A stretch of DNA of 64,000 bases from Anaerorhabdus sp036637135 (GCF_036637135.1 NZ_JAVWNC010000002.1:1-64000); one strand, 5' to 3'. Positions 8,859-18,672 are shown, counted from the stretch's first letter. Notes: generated by a model from the sequence alone, not told the origin. A program made the numbers and translations.

Positions 8859-9524
8859 TTATTCCTCAATCTTCCACATAATTGGTGTTTGATTATTCTG
8901 ACTTAAAAATGCATTACTTTTTGAAAATGGTTTTGTACCAAAGAACCCTGTATGTGCTGATAATGGCGAAGGATGTGATGCTTCTAGTATTAAATGATTC
9001 TTGTTTGTGATAAGTACTTTCTTGTCTCTAGCATTTCTTCCCCACAGGATAAATACCATCGGTTTTTCTCTTCGATTTAATTTACGAATAACCTCATCAG
9101 TAAAAATCTCCCACCCCTTACCTTTATGTGATAAAGGTTTTGAGTCTTCCACTGTTAAAATCGTATTCAACAAGAATACCCCTTGTTTAGCCCATGACAT
9201 TAAATATCCATGGTTTATAATGGGATATCCCAAATCATTTTGTAATTCCTTATAAATATTTAATAAGCTTGGTGGTATCTTTACCCCTTTTTGTACTGAA
9301 AAACACATGCCATGAGCTTGATGAGGTTGATGGTATGGATCTTGTCCAAGTATCACAACTTTAACATCAGAAAAGTCAGTATTCTCAAAAGCTGCAAATA
9401 CATTTTCCTTTACTGGATATATTTTCTTGTGTTCATATTCTTCATGAATAAATTTCGATAACTTCTTAAAGTAATCTTTTTCAAACTCTTCATGCAGGAA
9501 AGATGTCCATTCGTTTTTTATCAT
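8859..9524 (-). CDS. ung: Uracil-DNA glycosylase, family 1
   Basis: The 221-residue enzyme removes uracil from DNA in base excision repair. The catalytic water-activating motif GQDPYHQPHQAHG is at about residues 60-72, the uracil-binding region LLNTILTVEDSKPLSH follows, and the DNA-intercalating loop HPSPLSAH is near the C-terminus. Length and motifs are those of family 1 enzymes. It is the first gene of an apparent ung-folC-DUF3137-lemA transcription unit. Its promoter was not identified and may lie within the 3' end of the phosphate symporter gene. Confidence 0.97.
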   Translation of the reverse strand: MIKNEWTSFLHEEFEKDYFKKLSKFIHEEYEHKKIYPVKENVFAAFENTDFSDVKVVILGQDPYHQPHQAHGMCFSVQKGVKIPPSLLNIYKELQNDLGYPIINHGYLMSWAKQGVFLLNTILTVEDSKPLSHKGKGWEIFTDEVIRKLNRREKPMVFILWGRNARDKKVLITNKNHLILEASHPSPLSAHTGFFGTKPFSKSNAFLSQNNQTPIMWKIEE

Positions 9525-9542
9525 TCTCTCACCTCTATAAGA

Positions 9543-9562
9543 AAACCATCTTACGATGGTTT
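9543..9562 (-). terminator. Hairpin after the phosphate symporter gene
   Basis: AAACCATC and GATGGTTT form a perfect 8-bp stem with a four-base loop overlapping the symporter stop codon. The following tract (TTTTCTTAT on the minus strand) is a weak U run, so termination may be partial and ung may receive read-through. Confidence 0.5.
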
Positions 9563-11192
9563 ATTTCTTATCAACAAATACTGCTTTCGAAATATTGCAA
9601 CAATGGTCCGCCATACGTTCCATATTACTTAAAATATCACAATAAACTGAACCTGAAACCATGGAAGAACATTTTCCATCACGCATTCTTTCGAAGTGAC
9701 GTTGACGTGATTCATATTCCAATAAGTCCATGTAGTTTTCATCTTCCATCAATGCTTCATATTTGGCATAGTCTTTATGTAAATAGATATCCATTGCACT
9801 ATTTATCATATGATAGAACAATTCATACATTGAATTCAATTCATTAATTGCTTCTTTTGTAAAGTTTGACTTATCTTCCTTAACCATTTCATAAAATTCT
9901 GTTAAGTTTACTGTTAAGTCTCCAATACGTTCTAAGTTTTTAACAACTTGTAAATCCAAGTTGTATTCCACAAAGTCAGAATCCGTCATATCAGCTTTCG
10001 ATATCAATAATAAGTAATCGACTATCTTTTTATCCAAGGAATTGATTAATCCTTCTGATTGTAGAATGTTATCTTTGTCTTCTGCATTCGCTTTTGAATT
10101 CATTAAATATTTTTGTGAATCTTTAACATTATGTTCTACTACCGCATTCATCTTAACAATTACTTCTCGAACAACATTTAGTGCTGAACTTGGAAGCGTA
10201 TGTGGTAATACATCTGATAATCCATCTAGATTAACATCCAATTTTTCAGGTTCATTACCTGGAATAATCTTACGTACTAATGCACACATTTGTTTTAAGA
10301 ATGGGAAGAATAGTAAAGTTGTTACTAAGTTAAATATAATATGTGCCACCGCAATTTGCATCATCGGTGATAAATTAAATATTCCCGTCAAATAAATTAC
10401 GATTTGAACATATGGTACCAGAAGGAGCATCCCTAACAATGTACCTACAACGTTAAATAAGGTATGAATACCTGCCGTTCGCTTAGCTGCCAGTGATCCA
10501 CCTATTGCTGCAAAAATACCTGTAATTGTTGTACCAATATTTGAGCCAAACACGAATGCGATTGCCGCCATTAGTGGCATACCACCCGCTTCATATATCT
10601 TTTGTACAACCCCAATAACGGCTGATGATGATTGTATTAACCCCGTCATCAACGTACTTGCGACTAACGCTAAAATTGGTTGTTCTCCTGCAAGTTGTGC
10701 AAATGATATGAATTCAGGAATATCTTTAAGTGCTTTTAAAGCATCTCCCATAATTCTTAATCCATAGAATAATAATCCAAATCCAAGAATTACTTCTCCC
10801 AAATAATGTAATTTTTTACGACTTCCGAAACATAAAATTAATGCTCCTGCAAAGACGAAGAATAAAGCGAACTTCTCAACTTTTAAACCAATAATAAAAG
10901 CTGTAATGGTTGTACCAATGTTAGCACCCATTACAATACCCGCAGCTTGTTCAAGTTTCATCAAACCTGCGCGAACTAATCCAATCGTAATCGCAGTAGT
11001 TGCGGACGAAGATTGAATTACAACAGTAATCAAGGTACCAATTAATACAGCCATAATTGGTTTTGAAGTGTATTTATCAATATATTCTCTAAGTTTATCC
11101 CCAGCTAGGCTTTTTAAGCCATCCCCCATGAATTTTATACCGAATATAAAGAGGCCAAATCCGCCTAATATCGCATCCCAAGAAATGTTCAT
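9561..11192 (-). CDS. Na+/phosphate symporter with PhoU-like tail
   Basis: The 543-residue protein has two copies of the Na/Pi cotransporter repeat, each with the signature QSSSA (in VIQSSSATTAITIG and LIQSSSAVIGVV), within about eight to ten membrane segments over the first 320 residues. The last 200 residues are soluble and helical, with the PhoU-like segment NLERIGDLTVNLTEFYE. Family members import phosphate driven by sodium. The ATG at 11192 is preceded by GGGGGA; a longer upstream frame lacks such a site. It is monocistronic, with an extended -10 promoter upstream. Substrate is inferred from family only. Confidence 0.9.
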   Translation of the reverse strand: MNISWDAILGGFGLFIFGIKFMGDGLKSLAGDKLREYIDKYTSKPIMAVLIGTLITVVIQSSSATTAITIGLVRAGLMKLEQAAGIVMGANIGTTITAFIIGLKVEKFALFFVFAGALILCFGSRKKLHYLGEVILGFGLLFYGLRIMGDALKALKDIPEFISFAQLAGEQPILALVASTLMTGLIQSSSAVIGVVQKIYEAGGMPLMAAIAFVFGSNIGTTITGIFAAIGGSLAAKRTAGIHTLFNVVGTLLGMLLLVPYVQIVIYLTGIFNLSPMMQIAVAHIIFNLVTTLLFFPFLKQMCALVRKIIPGNEPEKLDVNLDGLSDVLPHTLPSSALNVVREVIVKMNAVVEHNVKDSQKYLMNSKANAEDKDNILQSEGLINSLDKKIVDYLLLISKADMTDSDFVEYNLDLQVVKNLERIGDLTVNLTEFYEMVKEDKSNFTKEAINELNSMYELFYHMINSAMDIYLHKDYAKYEALMEDENYMDLLEYESRQRHFERMRDGKCSSMVSGSVYCDILSNMERMADHCCNISKAVFVDKK

Positions 11193-11219
11193 CGCGTGTC
11201 CCCCAAAGTTTACAGGTTT

Positions 11220-11228
11220 ATTATAACA
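11220..11228 (-). promoter_or_regulatory. Extended -10 promoter of the phosphate symporter gene
   Basis: The minus strand reads TGTTATAAT, the same extended -10 string found before pgk and pulA in this window. No convincing -35 box is present. It lies 28 bases before the chosen start codon. Confidence 0.5.
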
Positions 11229-11294
11229 AGACGAGCCTACAAATTCATTCAAAATCGTATAATTTATTATTTTTTTTAATATCAGGCGAAATAA

Positions 11295-11333
11295 AAGCCT
11301 TATTTTAGTATTTATCTACCTAAAATAAAGCTT
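11295..11333 (-). terminator. Intrinsic terminator of the secA-pepS unit
   Basis: A 14-bp stem (AAGCUUUAUUUUAG with CUAAAAUAAGGCUU, one U-G pair, 11-base loop) followed by UUAUUU lies nine bases after the aminopeptidase stop on the minus strand. Confidence 0.75.
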
Positions 11334-11341
11334 TTTAAGAT

Positions 11342-12565
11342 TTAGATTGCCCAAACTCCGTTTTCAAATACTACAACTTCTTTATCCTCTTTTGTTGTAC
11401 CAACAATTTTTAGATCCTCAGATCCAATCATAAAGTCAACATGAATCATAGAATCATTATAATTTTCTTTTTCAAAATCTTCATTCGACATCTTTTCATA
11501 GTTTTTTAAATTATTTCTAAATGCCATACCAAACGCTAAGTGACAACAAGCATTTTCATCAAACAATGTATTATAGAACATAATTCCAGTTCTATTAATT
11601 GGTGAATCATAAGGAACAAGTGCTACTTCTCCTAAATAAGGTGCCGAAGCATCCATACTAATCATTTCTTCCAAGTATTTTTGTCCAACTTTAGCTTTTA
11701 CTTTTACAGCTTTACCTTTTTTAAATTGAACTGTAAAATCTTCAATAAGATTTCCTTGATAAGATAATGATTTAGTAGAAACCACTTTACCATCTACACG
11801 ATATTTGTCTGGCATTGTGAATACTTCTTCAGTTGGCATATTCGCAACAAATTGCGTACCATTCATTTGTGTTTCTTCTGCACTTAACCAAACATGTTTT
11901 GGATGCAATCCAACTGTTAAGTTAGTACCATTCGAAGATGTATAAGTCAAACGATCAAAGTGATAACGATTCATCTTACGAGCTTTAGTTGCAAGTGTCT
12001 TCACATGTTTTTCCCAATTCGCAATTGGATCTCCATCTAAACGAGTACATTGATAAATAGCTTCATCTAACATTTCAAATGCTTCTTCTTCATCTACTCC
12101 TGGGAATACTTTTTTAGCCCACTTTACAGAAGGTAGAGCCACAATAACCCATTGGTATCTATTTTCATTTGCTTCTCTATATGGTTTTAATATTGGATAA
12201 CGTGCTTGTCTTGCTTTTGACATCTTCGCAGTATCTACACCATTTAGATAATCTGGATCTTTATCTTCAACATAGATACAACACGGTTTATTATCAACAT
12301 CGTATTGCTCAATTGCTTCTTCATATTTTTCAACAGTGCTTAATGTTTTTAATGAACGATATTTATAATTTAACTTAATCAATGTTTCATCTGAAAAGTC
12401 GACGATTACTTTTCTTGCTTTTGCTTTATAAGCTTCCTCAGCAAGGTAATGCGCAAACTCAACATTTTGTGGTGATACCAAAATTCTTACATCTTGTCCT
12501 TTTTGAACATTAGCTCCCACTTTGACAACTAACTTCGCATAATTCTTTAGTGTTTTTGTATTCAT
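11342..12565 (-). CDS. M29 family aminopeptidase
   Basis: The 407-residue protein resembles AmpS/PepS metallo-aminopeptidases, which release N-terminal residues from peptides in the cytoplasm using a two-metal site. Family segments include GQDVRILVSPQNVEFAHYL near the N-terminus, LTVGLHPKHVWLSAEE in the middle and MPTEEVFTMPDK with the metal-site Glu residues. FYNTLFDENACCHLAFGMAF carries the conserved Glu and His. DSMIHVDFMIGSEDLKIVG ends the catalytic region. It overlaps the preceding lipoprotein gene by four bases (ATGA) and is the last gene of the secA unit. Confidence 0.92.
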   Translation of the reverse strand: MNTKTLKNYAKLVVKVGANVQKGQDVRILVSPQNVEFAHYLAEEAYKAKARKVIVDFSDETLIKLNYKYRSLKTLSTVEKYEEAIEQYDVDNKPCCIYVEDKDPDYLNGVDTAKMSKARQARYPILKPYREANENRYQWVIVALPSVKWAKKVFPGVDEEEAFEMLDEAIYQCTRLDGDPIANWEKHVKTLATKARKMNRYHFDRLTYTSSNGTNLTVGLHPKHVWLSAEETQMNGTQFVANMPTEEVFTMPDKYRVDGKVVSTKSLSYQGNLIEDFTVQFKKGKAVKVKAKVGQKYLEEMISMDASAPYLGEVALVPYDSPINRTGIMFYNTLFDENACCHLAFGMAFRNNLKNYEKMSNEDFEKENYNDSMIHVDFMIGSEDLKIVGTTKEDKEVVVFENGVWAI

Positions 12566-13893
12566 TTCTTTTCCCCTTTACTTAACTCTCTTGTTTGAAT
12601 CCATTTTACCATATCATCAATGACTTGTTGATCAACTTGTGCAGGTATTTGATAATCTGCTGTTGTTCCTTCAATAGATGGCATAAATAAGTGACTTAAT
12701 CCTGGATAAGATTTCATCATCACATTGTCTTTTCCTTCACTCAGTTTTTTCCATTCCTCATAATCATTGTCAAAGAATACTTGGAAATCTTCTTCACCTT
12801 GTAATATCAATACATCACATTTTAAATCTTCAAAGAATAATTTAGCGCGTGATTGATTTAATTGATACCAATATTTAAGAGGCATATTCCATACCACATA
12901 ATCATCTGCAGTTTCTTCTGTTAGTCCTTGTATCTTTGCGATATTATCATCAATGGATTTTATTTGACCCGCAATGTCTTCTAGTTTTAATCCTTGCGCC
13001 AGAAGTGCATTAATTTGTTGATCCTTTATCACTTCTTCTAAACCTCTTGGAGTTCCCGCAAGTGATATAATCCCTTTAATCTCTGGATGATCATAAGCTA
13101 AGCGAGGCGCCAACATACCACCTTGACTATGTCCCATTAAATAAATTTGGTTGTGATTAACAGGCATATCTTCTAATTGATGTACTACGTTTGAAAAATC
13201 AATGAAATACTCCCAATCTACAGTTTGTGAACGAACACCATCCCACGCTGGATAAGCGTAATATCTTTTATCATATCGAATAGAGGCAATACCTTGTTGA
13301 GCTAATCCATGCGCAATATCTTCAAATGGTTTATTTTCAAAAATTTCTTCATTTAAATTTGAACTTCCAGACCCTTGTAACAAAATCACCACGGGAGGAT
13401 TTTCCACTCCATTTGGTAATGTCAACATACCATCTAGCATGTTACCATATCCTACCTTCACATTGGTTTCTGTGAAATCTTCTGTAGTTATAGCTTCGAT
13501 TTGTGGGTGGTTTTCATTCAAATTAATTTGTTTTACTTCCATGTTTTCATCGTATTTTAATGATAAGCGAATTACTTTATTTTCAAATGTATAATTCACA
13601 ATACCTAAATCACGATCATCTGGACGAAACTCAAAGGCTTCCATCGAAACATATGCACCCGCATCTGTAACTAACTTATCCCAAGCTGATTTAAGTTTTT
13701 CATCACTCACATCTTTTTTTGTTTCTTTCGATAAATAGCTTTGTACTGTTTTATAATCTTGATCTTTTAGCGCTGTTGCAATTGTAGTACTTACAGCAAG
13801 AATATTTTCTGAAGTAACTTCTAACTTTTCTTTTTCACTACAACCTGTTAAGAACATACATCCCAAAAGCAGCACTAGAATAATTTTTTTCAT
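12562..13893 (-). CDS. Lipoprotein alpha/beta hydrolase with N-terminal DUF3887-like domain
   Basis: A signal peptide with lipobox LTGC (Cys18) predicts a lipid-anchored protein on the outer face of the membrane. Residues about 25-130 resemble DUF3887, a small domain often joined to secreted hydrolases. The rest is an alpha/beta hydrolase: oxyanion segment LLQGSGSS, nucleophile elbow GHSQGG, an acidic residue in ILQGEEDFQVF, and a C-terminal His in GLSHLF. The total is 443 residues. The natural ester or peptide substrate is unknown. It follows the zinc-ribbon gene by nine bases. Confidence 0.85.
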   Translation of the reverse strand: MKKIILVLLLGCMFLTGCSEKEKLEVTSENILAVSTTIATALKDQDYKTVQSYLSKETKKDVSDEKLKSAWDKLVTDAGAYVSMEAFEFRPDDRDLGIVNYTFENKVIRLSLKYDENMEVKQINLNENHPQIEAITTEDFTETNVKVGYGNMLDGMLTLPNGVENPPVVILLQGSGSSNLNEEIFENKPFEDIAHGLAQQGIASIRYDKRYYAYPAWDGVRSQTVDWEYFIDFSNVVHQLEDMPVNHNQIYLMGHSQGGMLAPRLAYDHPEIKGIISLAGTPRGLEEVIKDQQINALLAQGLKLEDIAGQIKSIDDNIAKIQGLTEETADDYVVWNMPLKYWYQLNQSRAKLFFEDLKCDVLILQGEEDFQVFFDNDYEEWKKLSEGKDNVMMKSYPGLSHLFMPSIEGTTADYQIPAQVDQQVIDDMVKWIQTRELSKGEKK

Positions 13894-13902
13894 ACGATCT
13901 CC

Positions 13903-14151
13903 TTATTCCGCAACTTCTGTCACAATACTTTGTATAGCCTCTTCTTTTGTGATTTGCGTTGCACCATGACATATTGGACATAATTCATAATATTTCGTAG
14001 ATATTGGAATAATTGGCAAGAAAAATAACGAAAACCAATTAGTTACTTTGATAACTTGCCAAGGTGTAATGTTATTACATCTTCCGCATCTCACTCTTTT
14101 TTGATAACCCAAGATTTTTTGAGTTGTCTTCGTACCAAATATGACAAACAT
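13903..14151 (-). CDS. Small zinc-ribbon protein
   Basis: The 82-residue protein contains two CxxC knuckles (VRCGRCNN and ELCPICHG) about 37 residues apart, expected to bind one zinc. Between them is a hydrophobic stretch, WFSLFFLPIIPIS, that could dip into the membrane. Similar short zinc-ribbon proteins are common in Firmicutes and uncharacterised. The start overlaps the secA stop by one base (TAATG), so its translation is probably coupled to secA. No function is claimed. Confidence 0.8.
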   Translation of the reverse strand: MFVIFGTKTTQKILGYQKRVRCGRCNNITPWQVIKVTNWFSLFFLPIIPISTKYYELCPICHGATQITKEEAIQSIVTEVAE

Positions 14152-16466
14152 TATGCTTCCTCTTGTTGCTTATCTGGTTGACTTGTTAATGCGTAGATTG
14201 TTTGTTCAGTAATATTGTCCATCATATTTTCAAAACGTTCATGTGATTCTTCTTTGAAAGCATCAATTGGTTTTATCGATGCATATTGTCTTAAGTAGAT
14301 ACCTCTTTTTAAACGATCCATATTATCAACATGATCCATCCATTGATGATCAAGAACTGATAAGAATACCATCTTTTCAATTACTTGATTTTCTGGATAT
14401 GCTTCTTGATAATTCTTCAATGCACTTTCCAACCAAACGCGATTTGCACTTTCAACTTGATTGAATCCTTCTTCGATGGCTTCTTCACTTACTTTTAATC
14501 GTTTCAATTGTTCATGTGTATGAATACGATTTTGATTTGTTTTATCTTGTTGATATCCTACTGCAAGTCTTTCGATGACTCTTGCATATAAACTTTCAAT
14601 TAAGTCGGTAATTTCTTCCATTGCCAAAATATCATCACGTTGTGAATAAACTAAACGACGTTGTTCCATAAGCACATCATCATATTCCAATACATTCTTT
14701 CTTGAGTCAAAATGTAATCCTTCAGCTCTTTCTTGAATTGCATCTACTAATTTACGCATTTTATCTTCTTGTACTTTATCCGCTTCGAAATCTTCAATTG
14801 TTTCTTTCATATAATCTGTCGCAAATTTTTCAACTAAATCATCTTCCATCGAAACAAAGAATCGAGAGTAACCAGGATCTCCTTGACGACCAGAACGTCC
14901 ACGTAATTGATTATCTATACGTTTTGATTCATGTCTTTCACTACCTAATACCACAAGCCCACCTAATTCAATGACACCTTCACCTAATTTGATATCTGTA
15001 CCACGACCTGCCATATTCGTTGCGATAGTTACTGTTTTACGTCTTCCAGCTTCAGCAACGATTTGTGCTTCTTTAGCATCTTCCTTTGCATTTAATACTT
15101 GATGAGGAATACCTTTCTTTTTTAATAGTTCCGATAAGTTCTCACTCATACCAATACTAATTGTACCCACAAGGACTGGTTGTCCTTTTTCATATAGTTC
15201 CACAACTTCATTTAAAATTGCTTCATATTTTTCTCTCTTTGTTTTAAAGATTGCATCTGGAAAATCAACACGTGCAATAGAACGATTTGTAGGAATCACA
15301 TAAACACGCATGTTGTAGGTATTTAAAAATTCTTGTTCCTCTGTTTTTGCAGTACCTGTCATTCCTGAAAGTTTGCTATATAAACGGAAGAAGTTTTGAT
15401 AAGTAATTGTCGCAAGTGTTTTGTTTTCAATTTTAATTCCAACATTTTCTTTTGCTTGAATGGCTTGATGTAATCCATCAGAAAACTCTCGCCCTTCCAT
15501 TTTTCTTCCTGTAAATTGATCTACTAAAACAATTTCATCTTCTTGTACAACATACTCAACATCTTTTGTCATTAAAAAGTTTGCACGTAAAGCATTTTGC
15601 ATATAGTGGATAAACTCTGCATTATCCGATCCATATAAATGTTCCATATTGAATGCGCGTTCAGCTTTTTTAATACCTTCATCGGTAAGTGTAACTGCAT
15701 TGTCTTCAAGTATTATTTCTACATCTCGATCACGTTTACATGTTTTCGCAAATGCATCTGCTTTCATATAGTATGGTGATAATTGATCTCCCCATCCTGA
15801 AAGAATAAGTGGTGTACGTGATTCATCAATGAGTACTGAATCTACTTCATCAATAATGGCGTAGTGTAATCCACGTTGAACACGACCATCCAAAGTCTTA
15901 GCCATGTTATCTCTTAAATAATCAAATCCTAATTCAGAGTTAGTTGAATATGTAATATCGCTAAGATAAACTTCTTTCTTTTGTTCAAATGATAAACTAT
16001 GTAAGTTTACACCGACAGTTAACCCTAAGAAACGATATACTTCACCCATCCACTCAGCATCACGTGCCGCTAAGTATTCGTTAACTGTGATAACATGTGC
16101 ACCTTTACCTTCAAGTGCATTTAAATAAATCGGCATTGTTGCGGTTAATGTTTTACCTTCTCCTGTTTTCATTTCAGCCACATCACCAAAGTGTAGTAAC
16201 ACTCCACCTAAGATTTGTACTGGATACGGAAATTCACCTAAAACACGTTTTGCTGCTTCACGACATGTTGCAAATGCTTCTGGTAATAAACTTTCTAAAC
16301 TCTCACCTGAAGCAATTCTATCTTTGTATTTAATTGTATTGGCTTTCAATTCATCATCACTACATTGGCTCATCACATCTTCAAATTTTAAAACCTTTTC
16401 TTGTAACTTTTGTGCCTTTGAATAATGACGTTGTTCACTGTTAATTAAATTTGTTAAAAATCCCAT
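14151..16466 (-). CDS. secA: Preprotein translocase ATPase SecA
   Basis: SecA drives secretory proteins through SecYEG. The 771-residue product has the Walker A segment MKTGEGKTL, the DEAD-like box IIDEVDSVLIDESRTPLI, the preprotein cross-linking domain, and the second ATPase half with TNMAGRGTDIKLG and LRGRSGRQGDPG. The helical scaffold and wing follow. It is shorter than typical SecA1 (about 840) because the C-terminal linker and Cys-rich zinc tail are missing; the protein ends soon after YALTSQ. AGGAG precedes the ATG. It leads a unit with a zinc-ribbon protein, a lipoprotein and an aminopeptidase. Confidence 0.97.
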   Translation of the reverse strand: MGFLTNLINSEQRHYSKAQKLQEKVLKFEDVMSQCSDDELKANTIKYKDRIASGESLESLLPEAFATCREAAKRVLGEFPYPVQILGGVLLHFGDVAEMKTGEGKTLTATMPIYLNALEGKGAHVITVNEYLAARDAEWMGEVYRFLGLTVGVNLHSLSFEQKKEVYLSDITYSTNSELGFDYLRDNMAKTLDGRVQRGLHYAIIDEVDSVLIDESRTPLILSGWGDQLSPYYMKADAFAKTCKRDRDVEIILEDNAVTLTDEGIKKAERAFNMEHLYGSDNAEFIHYMQNALRANFLMTKDVEYVVQEDEIVLVDQFTGRKMEGREFSDGLHQAIQAKENVGIKIENKTLATITYQNFFRLYSKLSGMTGTAKTEEQEFLNTYNMRVYVIPTNRSIARVDFPDAIFKTKREKYEAILNEVVELYEKGQPVLVGTISIGMSENLSELLKKKGIPHQVLNAKEDAKEAQIVAEAGRRKTVTIATNMAGRGTDIKLGEGVIELGGLVVLGSERHESKRIDNQLRGRSGRQGDPGYSRFFVSMEDDLVEKFATDYMKETIEDFEADKVQEDKMRKLVDAIQERAEGLHFDSRKNVLEYDDVLMEQRRLVYSQRDDILAMEEITDLIESLYARVIERLAVGYQQDKTNQNRIHTHEQLKRLKVSEEAIEEGFNQVESANRVWLESALKNYQEAYPENQVIEKMVFLSVLDHQWMDHVDNMDRLKRGIYLRQYASIKPIDAFKEESHERFENMMDNITEQTIYALTSQPDKQQEEA

Positions 16467-16484
16467 ATTTTTCTCCTATAAATA

Positions 16485-16503
16485 AAGAGGGTTAAACCCC
16501 CTT
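16485..16503 (-). terminator. Hairpin between pulA and secA
   Basis: AAGGGGGU pairs with ACCCUCUU (one G-U) around a 3-base loop, followed by UAUUUAU. It lies just after the pulA stop codon. A predicted secA promoter would start transcription inside or at the edge of this hairpin, so it may also shape the 5' end of secA mRNA. Confidence 0.65.
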
Positions 16504-16506
16504 ATT

Positions 16507-16535
16507 ATTTTACTCTTACATAATCGCACATACAA
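16507..16535 (-). promoter_or_regulatory. Predicted secA promoter within the pulA 3' end
   Basis: TTGTAT (16530-16535) and TAAAAT (16507-16512) on the minus strand are separated by 17 bases. The -35 box lies inside the last pulA codons. The predicted start, near 16500, coincides with the hairpin at 16485-16503. Confidence 0.45.
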
Positions 16536-18651
16536 GTAAACTATGCGCTTTAATCTGAATATCTTGTGAACTTACTAATTTCTTAACCAATCCATTTTCA
16601 TCTAATAATAGTGTACATTTCTCATCAAAATGCAAATGACGATCAACACCAAATGGATTTAATACAATCTTCATCCCCTTACAATTCCATTTACTTTCAT
16701 TGTGATGGATAGTAACCACTAAAATATTCGCATCTAAATAATCAAAACTTACTTTCTCATCTATTTCCAATGCGCTTCTTAAACGGAAAGCTTCAAATTT
16801 TTTACGCAGAATAATACAAGTACGAGTGTACTGAACAACATCTTCATAACGTATCATACGATCCCAATCCATTTGATTGATTGAATCTGGTATATTGTAC
16901 GTATTATGATAACCTAACTTCGTACGGCAGAACTCTTGCCCTGCATGTAAGAAAGGAACGCCTTGCGCAAACATTACGCTAGCAATACACATTTTGTGTT
17001 TCTTGATCCGTATTTCTCTAGTATCTTCTTTACAACAATCTTTTATTTTATCCCAACATGTTTGATTATCGTGACATTCAACATAGTTAATTGATTGACT
17101 AGGTTCTTGAAATATTCTTACTGCATTTGTACTTTTCACATTCCCACAAAAACTACTTGCGACGTTGTACGCTAAATCACCATCACCAGTACAATATCCT
17201 TTTGCATAAGATTCATTCTCAGAAGATTTGCCTTTAATCGCATCTCTAAAATAATCATTAAAATGACCAACATCAGGCATCTTCGCATTGTTTGAAATAC
17301 ATGCTTTATTTTCTTCACTCAAATACGTAGGTAAATTCCATCCCTCACCATAAACCATACAATCTGGTTTTAACTTCTTTGATTCTTTTGTAATTTCATT
17401 CATTGTATCAACATCAAGAATACCCATTAAATCAAAACGGAATCCATCAACACCATAACAATTTATCCACATTTTAACATTATCAATCATATATTTTCTC
17501 ATCATCATACGACAACTATCTGTATCATTACCACAGAATGAACCATTGGATAGAGAACCATTTTCATGATATCTAAAGTAGTAGAATGGAACTATTAAAT
17601 TTAAATTCGCTTTTGATAAATCATAATGATGATTTAGTACAAGATCTAAGTTAACACGAATACCTACTTCATGAAATGCATTTACCACCTTACGCAATTC
17701 ATTAACGCGTGTTAATGGATGATTGGGATTTGAACTATATGATCCTTCAGGACAGAAATAATTCAATGGATCATATCCCCAATTATACTGACGATTTGGA
17801 TAATCTTCATCAATGGTCGCAAAATCATAGACTGGCATAAGCTGTACATGTGTTACGCCTAATAATCGAATGTAATCAAATCCAGTAGCTCGTCCATTAT
17901 TTTTAGTATTGCGTTCAATTAACCCCTCATACTTACCATTCTTTTTATTGCCACTTGTACTACTTGAAGTCATATCTCGAACACTTATTTCATAAAGAAT
18001 TGCATCCACAGGATGTTCAAATACTGGTAATTCACTATTTGATAATGCCACAAAATCTTCACTATCTAAAATCGCACTACGCGATCCATTGGATGTACAT
18101 GATATTGCATACGGATCTGTAGCTTCATGTATTTCATCATTTACATGAACTAAATACGTGTACGTGCTATTTTTTAAGTCTTCCTCCACATGCAAGCGAT
18201 AAACTCCTTTATCACTTCTTTTCATTGGATAAACTTTCTCTTCTCCATGCTTAATTATTGAACACTCAACACGATGTGCAGTGGGTGCCCATACCGCAAA
18301 TGTTGTACCTGTAGGATGATAGGTATTTCCTAAATCAGTTCCATTGTATGCATAGGTTTCATCAAACATTCTTGTACGTACAATAAAACGAATTTGAAGG
18401 GGTGCTTGAAATCCATGATTATCAACTACGATATATTCCAAACCTAAATCCAGTTCAGCAGGTATAATACAATCATATTGTGTATAGTTTGTATGATCCA
18501 CAACACTTCGAATCACACAATCACTATGAACACCTTTACTATTTTTAAGATAAAATGATTCAACTTTCCCATGATAAAACCGATGAGAAACATGAATTGT
18601 AACTTTACCATAGTCATCTAAATAAGCTTCAATACTTCTATCTTGTCTCAT
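16516..18651 (-). CDS. pulA: Type I pullulanase (GH13), cytoplasmic
   Basis: This 711-residue enzyme cleaves alpha-1,6 branches of pullulan and glycogen limit dextrins. It has an N-terminal beta domain, a CBM48-like domain (GTTFAVWAPTAHRVE, about residues 114-128) and a GH13 barrel. The type I pullulanase signature YNWGYDP is present. The catalytic Asp is in DGFRFDLMG, the catalytic Glu in VYGEGW, and the transition-state Asp in ECHDNQTCWD. There is no signal peptide, so it probably debranches internal glycogen with GlgP. An extended -10 promoter lies upstream and a hairpin follows. Confidence 0.95.
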   Translation of the reverse strand: MRQDRSIEAYLDDYGKVTIHVSHRFYHGKVESFYLKNSKGVHSDCVIRSVVDHTNYTQYDCIIPAELDLGLEYIVVDNHGFQAPLQIRFIVRTRMFDETYAYNGTDLGNTYHPTGTTFAVWAPTAHRVECSIIKHGEEKVYPMKRSDKGVYRLHVEEDLKNSTYTYLVHVNDEIHEATDPYAISCTSNGSRSAILDSEDFVALSNSELPVFEHPVDAILYEISVRDMTSSSTSGNKKNGKYEGLIERNTKNNGRATGFDYIRLLGVTHVQLMPVYDFATIDEDYPNRQYNWGYDPLNYFCPEGSYSSNPNHPLTRVNELRKVVNAFHEVGIRVNLDLVLNHHYDLSKANLNLIVPFYYFRYHENGSLSNGSFCGNDTDSCRMMMRKYMIDNVKMWINCYGVDGFRFDLMGILDVDTMNEITKESKKLKPDCMVYGEGWNLPTYLSEENKACISNNAKMPDVGHFNDYFRDAIKGKSSENESYAKGYCTGDGDLAYNVASSFCGNVKSTNAVRIFQEPSQSINYVECHDNQTCWDKIKDCCKEDTREIRIKKHKMCIASVMFAQGVPFLHAGQEFCRTKLGYHNTYNIPDSINQMDWDRMIRYEDVVQYTRTCIILRKKFEAFRLRSALEIDEKVSFDYLDANILVVTIHHNESKWNCKGMKIVLNPFGVDRHLHFDEKCTLLLDENGLVKKLVSSQDIQIKAHSLLVCAIM

Positions 18652-18672
18652 ATATACCTCTACTTTTTACAT

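Noticed and set aside
10042..10395. Plus-strand open frame of 117 codons inside the phosphate symporter gene
   Set aside because: It is antisense to conserved membrane and PhoU-like coding sequence and has no start signal.
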